DNA of 8,847 bases from positions 1 through 8,847 of the forward strand of contig JANQXJ010000034.1 in assembly GCA_030729445.1 (NCBI GenBank), in the 5' to 3' direction. Below the pieces are notes generated by a model that was given only the letters and a program-made list of their open reading frames with translations, was not told where the DNA came from and ran no database searches. This DNA comes from Limnohabitans sp. (GTDB taxonomy: Bacteria > Pseudomonadota > Gammaproteobacteria > Burkholderiales > Burkholderiaceae_C). Both the position numbers and the translations under genes were made by a program. Shown here one piece after another: positions 5,892 to 8,847 of this stretch (position 1 is its first letter; every line of letters starts with the position of its first letter).

Positions 5892-7427
5892 TTAGCCCTC
5901 TTCCAAGCCCAGCTCTTGGATTTTGCGGGTGATGGTGTTGCGGCCAATGCCCAGTTTTTGTGCCGCCTCGATGCGGCGACCCCGCGTGGTGGCCAGCGCC
6001 GCCTGAATCAGGCTGGTTTCGAAACGGCGGGTGAGCGCGTCCCACACATCGGTACGGCCCGATTTGAGCAAAGCCAAGGCCTCTTGCTCCAAGTCGGCCT
6101 CCCAGGGCATGGCCGCTGAGCGAACCACGGAGCTGTCCAGCGGTGGTGCCAAGTTTGGCGCGTGCGCGGTACGGTCGGGGTCCGCCAGATGGCTGGCATC
6201 TGACAGCCCCAGTGGCACCTCGCCCAAACTTGTGCCTGCAGCCGCAGGCGCGGCCACACCCGTGAGGCCCTGCACTTCAGGGGGCAGGTCTTTGACCTCA
6301 ATCAGCTGGGTGGGCGCCATCACGGTGAGCCAGTGGCAGATGTTTTCAAGCTGGCGCACATTGCCCGGAAACTGGAATTGGCCCAAGCGCTCGAGCGCGG
6401 CATCGGCCATGCGTTTGGGCTCCACCCCCAGCTGCTGGGCGCTGCGCTGCAAAAAGTAACGCGCCAGCACGGGCACGTCTTCATGCCGCTCACGCAGTGC
6501 GGGCAAACGCAAGCGAATCACATTCAGGCGGTGGAACAAATCCTCGCGGAACGCGCCTTCCTTGACGCGTTGCTCCAAGTCTTGGTGGGTGGCGGCGATC
6601 ACGCGCACATTGGCCTTGACGGCGCTGTGCCCGCCCACGCGGTAGAAGTGGCCATCCGACAGCACACGCAGCAAGCGTGTCTGCAAATCAAACGGCATGT
6701 CGCCGATCTCATCGAGGAACAATGTGCCGCCATCGGCCTGCTCAAAGCGGCCGCGCCTGGAGGCTTGTGCGCCTGTGAAGGCGCCGCGCTCGTGGCCAAA
6801 CAATTCGCTCTCGAGCAGGTCTTTGGGAATGGCCGCTGTGTTGATGGCCACAAAGGGCTGCTTGGCTCGTGGCGAGTGTTTGTGCAGCGCATGCGCCACG
6901 AGCTCTTTGCCCGAACCCGACTCGCCCGTGATGAGCACCGTGACATGGCTTTGTGCCAGGCGGCCGATCCCGCGAAAGACATCTTGCATGGCCGGGGCCT
7001 GGCCGAGCATTTCGGGGGCGTCTTCCATTTTTTCTTCGGCCACGTCTTCGCGCTGGCTCTCGCCCACAGCGCGGCGGATCAGCTCCACTGCCTTGGGCAA
7101 ATCGAAGGGCTTGGGCAGGTACTCGAACGCGCCACTGGAGAAAGCCGACACGGCGCTGTCCAGATCAGAAAATGCCGTCATGATGATGACCGGCAAACCG
7201 GGCATGCGCTGCTTGATGGCGGCGAGCAAATCGAGGCCCGAGCCGCCCGGCATGCGGATGTCGCTGACCAAGACCTGCGGGCCATCGCTCTCGCCTTCGG
7301 CCTCCAGCGCCTTCATCACCTCGCGGGGGTTGGTGAAGCTGCGCGTGGGCAATCCTTCGCGCAGCAGTGCTTTTTCGAGCACAAAGCGGATGGATTGGTC
7401 ATCGTCTACGATCCAGATCGGCTTCAT
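5892..7427 (-). CDS. ntrC: NtrC nitrogen response regulator, sigma-54 activator
   Basis: NtrC (GlnG) is phosphorylated by NtrB when nitrogen is short and activates sigma-54 promoters such as glnA. The 511-residue product has three domains. The receiver (1-120) has acidic DDD at 8-10, phosphoacceptor Asp56 in SDIRMPG, Thr84 and Lys106. The AAA+ domain (about 140-380) has Walker A GESGSGKE at 168-175, the sigma-54-contacting GAFTGA loop at 215-220 and Walker B LFLDE with Asp240/Glu241. The C-terminal Fis-type helix-turn-helix includes EAAQKLGIGRNTITRKI. It is about 40 residues longer than E. coli NtrC (469 aa), because of a Pro/Ala-rich linker between the AAA+ and DNA-binding domains. I chose ATG 7427 (MKPIWIVDDD) because it aligns with the E. 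coli N-terminus and has a GAAAGAG eight bases upstream. An in-frame ATG at 7451 would add eight residues. It lies 10-34 bases after ntrB. Confidence 0.94.
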   Translation of the reverse strand: MKPIWIVDDDQSIRFVLEKALLREGLPTRSFTNPREVMKALEAEGESDGPQVLVSDIRMPGGSGLDLLAAIKQRMPGLPVIIMTAFSDLDSAVSAFSSGAFEYLPKPFDLPKAVELIRRAVGESQREDVAEEKMEDAPEMLGQAPAMQDVFRGIGRLAQSHVTVLITGESGSGKELVAHALHKHSPRAKQPFVAINTAAIPKDLLESELFGHERGAFTGAQASRRGRFEQADGGTLFLDEIGDMPFDLQTRLLRVLSDGHFYRVGGHSAVKANVRVIAATHQDLEQRVKEGAFREDLFHRLNVIRLRLPALRERHEDVPVLARYFLQRSAQQLGVEPKRMADAALERLGQFQFPGNVRQLENICHWLTVMAPTQLIEVKDLPPEVQGLTGVAAPAAAGTSLGEVPLGLSDASHLADPDRTAHAPNLAPPLDSSVVRSAAMPWEADLEQEALALLKSGRTDVWDALTRRFETSLIQAALATTRGRRIEAAQKLGIGRNTITRKIQELGLEEG

Positions 7428-7461
7428 CAAGGTGGCTCTTTCAGTGGTCATGTGTGAGGCT

Positions 7462-8523
7462 TCAAGGCAGAGGAATCAGGATCTTGAAGTCCGTACGGCC
7501 CGGCTCACTTTCACACTCGATCAGGCCATGGTGCTGCTGCACAAAGGTTTGCGCCAATGTGAGCCCCAGGCCAGAGCCACCTTCGCGCCCCGAAATCAAC
7601 GGGAAGAAAATGCGGTCCTTGATCGAGTCTGGAACACCAGGCCCGTTGTCCATCACATGCAATTCCAATGCCAGGCGGTATCGCTGCTTGCCAAATGTGA
7701 CTTGCCTCAAAATCCGGGTCTTGAGGGTGATCTGCGCATCGCCCTGCGCCACGCGCTCTTGCAGGGCCTGCGCCGCGTTGTGCGCGATGTTGAGCACCGC
7801 CTGGATGAGCTGCTCGCGGTCGCCGCGAAACTCGGGGATCGAGATGTCGTAGTCGCGCACCACGCGCAGGCCCCGCGGGAACTCGGCGAGGATCAAGGCC
7901 CGCACACGCTCACACACCTCGTGGATGTTCACATCGCCCACCACATGCGGCCTGCGGTGCGGCGCCAGCAAGCGGTCCACCAAGGTTTGCAGGCGGTCGG
8001 CTTCGTGGATGATGACTTGGGTGTACTCGGTCAGCTCCTTGTCGTTGAGCTCCATCTCCAGCAACTGCGCCGAGCCGCGAATGCCGCCCAGCGGGTTTTT
8101 GATCTCGTGCGCCAGGTTGCGGATCAGCTCCTTGTTGGCCTGGGCCTGGTCGAGCAGGCGCTCCTCACGCTCTTGCCGGGTTTGCTGCTCCACCGGCAGC
8201 AGCTCCACAATCACCTCATCGGGCAAATCGGTCAAGGCCACGATGACGTGCACCGGCAAAGGCTCGTCGTGGTGCAGGCGGCGCAGCTGGGCTTCATAGC
8301 GCAGCGCCGCAAATTCGTTGGACTGCGCCCCAGACAAGGCCAGGATCAGGGGCTGTGGGTCGACAAAGTAATCGGGCAAATGCGTGTCGTGCAGCGTGCG
8401 CCGGGACAGGCCCAAGGCATCTTCGAGCGCGGCATTGACAAAGCGCACACGGCCTTGGCCCTGCATCACGGCCACAGGCGTGGCCAGCAGGTCAAAGGCC
8501 TGAAATCGGTTGGGCTGGTTCAT
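7462..8523 (-). CDS. ntrB: NtrB nitrogen-sensing histidine kinase/phosphatase
   Basis: NtrB (GlnL) phosphorylates or dephosphorylates NtrC under control of the PII protein. The 353-residue product has almost the same length as E. coli NtrB (349). An N-terminal PAS domain (about 8-110) has no membrane segments, so the kinase is cytosolic. The H-box RNLAHEIKNPLGGIRGSAQLL places the phosphorylated His at residue 139, the same number as in E. coli. The ATPase domain has an N box LIQAVLNIAHNAAQAL, a G1 box MDNGPGVP, an F box IFFPLISGREGGSG and a G2 box GSGLGLTLAQ. ATG 8523 overlaps the TGA of the upstream gene as ATGA, suggesting translational coupling. The frame stays open upstream to 8667, but those residues (Arg/Pro/His-rich) are not NtrB-like and lie over the upstream gene. 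ntrC follows directly, forming the operon. Confidence 0.94.
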   Translation of the reverse strand: MNQPNRFQAFDLLATPVAVMQGQGRVRFVNAALEDALGLSRRTLHDTHLPDYFVDPQPLILALSGAQSNEFAALRYEAQLRRLHHDEPLPVHVIVALTDLPDEVIVELLPVEQQTRQEREERLLDQAQANKELIRNLAHEIKNPLGGIRGSAQLLEMELNDKELTEYTQVIIHEADRLQTLVDRLLAPHRRPHVVGDVNIHEVCERVRALILAEFPRGLRVVRDYDISIPEFRGDREQLIQAVLNIAHNAAQALQERVAQGDAQITLKTRILRQVTFGKQRYRLALELHVMDNGPGVPDSIKDRIFFPLISGREGGSGLGLTLAQTFVQQHHGLIECESEPGRTDFKILIPLP

Positions 8524-8847
8524 GGCATGCGGACGCTGGTGTGCGCCGGGCGACGCGACAATTCGCGTTGCAGGCTGTCGATGTCGCGTTCGGTGCGCTC
8601 GATGGCCGCCTTCATATCGGCCACACGGTCCAGGTATTTCTGGTGGTTGCGGGTTTCGGCGGCCCACTTCTCGGGCTCGCCCTGGTTGTAGCTGTGCACC
8701 AACTGCGCCAATTGTGCACGGGCTTTGTCCAGCTCCTGCATCAGGATGGTGCGTGCTTGGCCATCGCGCTCGCTTTGCTGCACGTCGGGCAGGCGTGTGG
8801 GCACTGCGGGGGTGCGTGGTGGCCCCGCCGTGGCCTCGGCAGTGGCC
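8520..8847 (-). CDS. C-terminal part of a coiled-coil protein, possibly of the DUF4124 type
   Basis: The frame is open from the right edge of the window to the TGA at 8522-8520, about 108 codons. The first visible residues are Ala/Pro/Thr-rich (ATAEATAGPPRTPAVPTR). The rest is strongly helical and charged, with RTILMQELDKARAQLAQL, then YNQGEPEKWA, then RVADMKAAIERTERDIDSL and a final RELSRRP; this looks like two helices of a coiled coil. From memory, this helical tail with a YN.GEPE segment is found in betaproteobacterial proteins with an N-terminal DUF4124 domain encoded next to ntrB. That domain would lie beyond the window, so the assignment is tentative. A GTG at 8804 could start a shorter protein, but nothing indicates it is used. 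The last four bases overlap the ntrB start. Confidence 0.65.
   Translation of the reverse strand, partial: ATAEATAGPPRTPAVPTRLPDVQQSERDGQARTILMQELDKARAQLAQLVHSYNQGEPEKWAAETRNHQKYLDRVADMKAAIERTERDIDSLQRELSRRPAHTSVRMP

Noticed and set aside
6333..7457. A 374-codon plus-strand open frame antisense to ntrC
   Set aside because: Same cause as the antisense frame at 6697-8691: its His/Gln/Ala/Gly-rich translation mirrors the ntrC codons, and it shows no recognised family.
6697..8691. A 664-codon plus-strand open frame lying antisense across ntrC and ntrB
   Set aside because: It is opposite two well-recognised genes, its translation is rich in Ser, Arg, Ala and Cys with no domain, and long antisense frames are expected in GC-rich genes with strong third-position bias.

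Overview
The window looks like chromosomal core sequence from a betaproteobacterium, most likely Burkholderiales and near Comamonadaceae. This rests on GC-rich coding with strong third-position bias, the NtrB/NtrC pair preceded by a coiled-coil gene, and the overall look of the small Lys-rich protein and the other families. It is an inference from gene style and content; no 16S or other marker is present. I see no insertion sequence, phage gene, CRISPR array, tRNA or rRNA.

Layout from left to right. Positions 1-106 hold the C-terminal end of an RluE/RsuA-family rRNA pseudouridine synthase. A nitroreductase-family flavoprotein follows (197-835, start set by an AAGGAA ribosome binding site), then a perfect 13-bp hairpin that probably ends its transcript. 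A 46-residue Lys-rich small protein (961-1101) follows, and then RluA (1142-1840). RluA converges on a DMT/EamA-family membrane transporter (2798-1845, minus strand); the two stop codons are four bases apart.

A plus-strand cluster starts after a short divergent intergenic region. It holds an exported TPR protein with a long Ala/Pro/Thr-rich linker and an NTF2-like C-terminal domain (2923-4134). This overlaps by four bases a membrane-anchored YkuD-fold protein that also ends in an NTF2-like domain (4131-5540) and has the domain order of the Helicobacter Csd6 / Campylobacter Pgp2 peptidoglycan-trimming enzymes. A small plant-type [2Fe-2S] ferredoxin (5583-5873) comes next.

The right third is a minus-strand operon read from the right edge: the C-terminal part of a coiled-coil protein (8847-8520), ntrB/glnL (8523-7462) and ntrC/glnG (7427-5892). 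NtrB is the nitrogen-sensing histidine kinase/phosphatase. NtrC is its sigma-54-dependent response regulator. Both are full length with all key residues.

Most of the window is ordinary housekeeping content. The part most worth a second look is the translationally overlapping TPR-NTF2 / YkuD-NTF2 pair, which may be a dedicated periplasmic peptidoglycan-editing module. The other items (small protein, hairpins, long NtrC linker) are of modest interest. I found no convincing evidence of an entirely new type of system.
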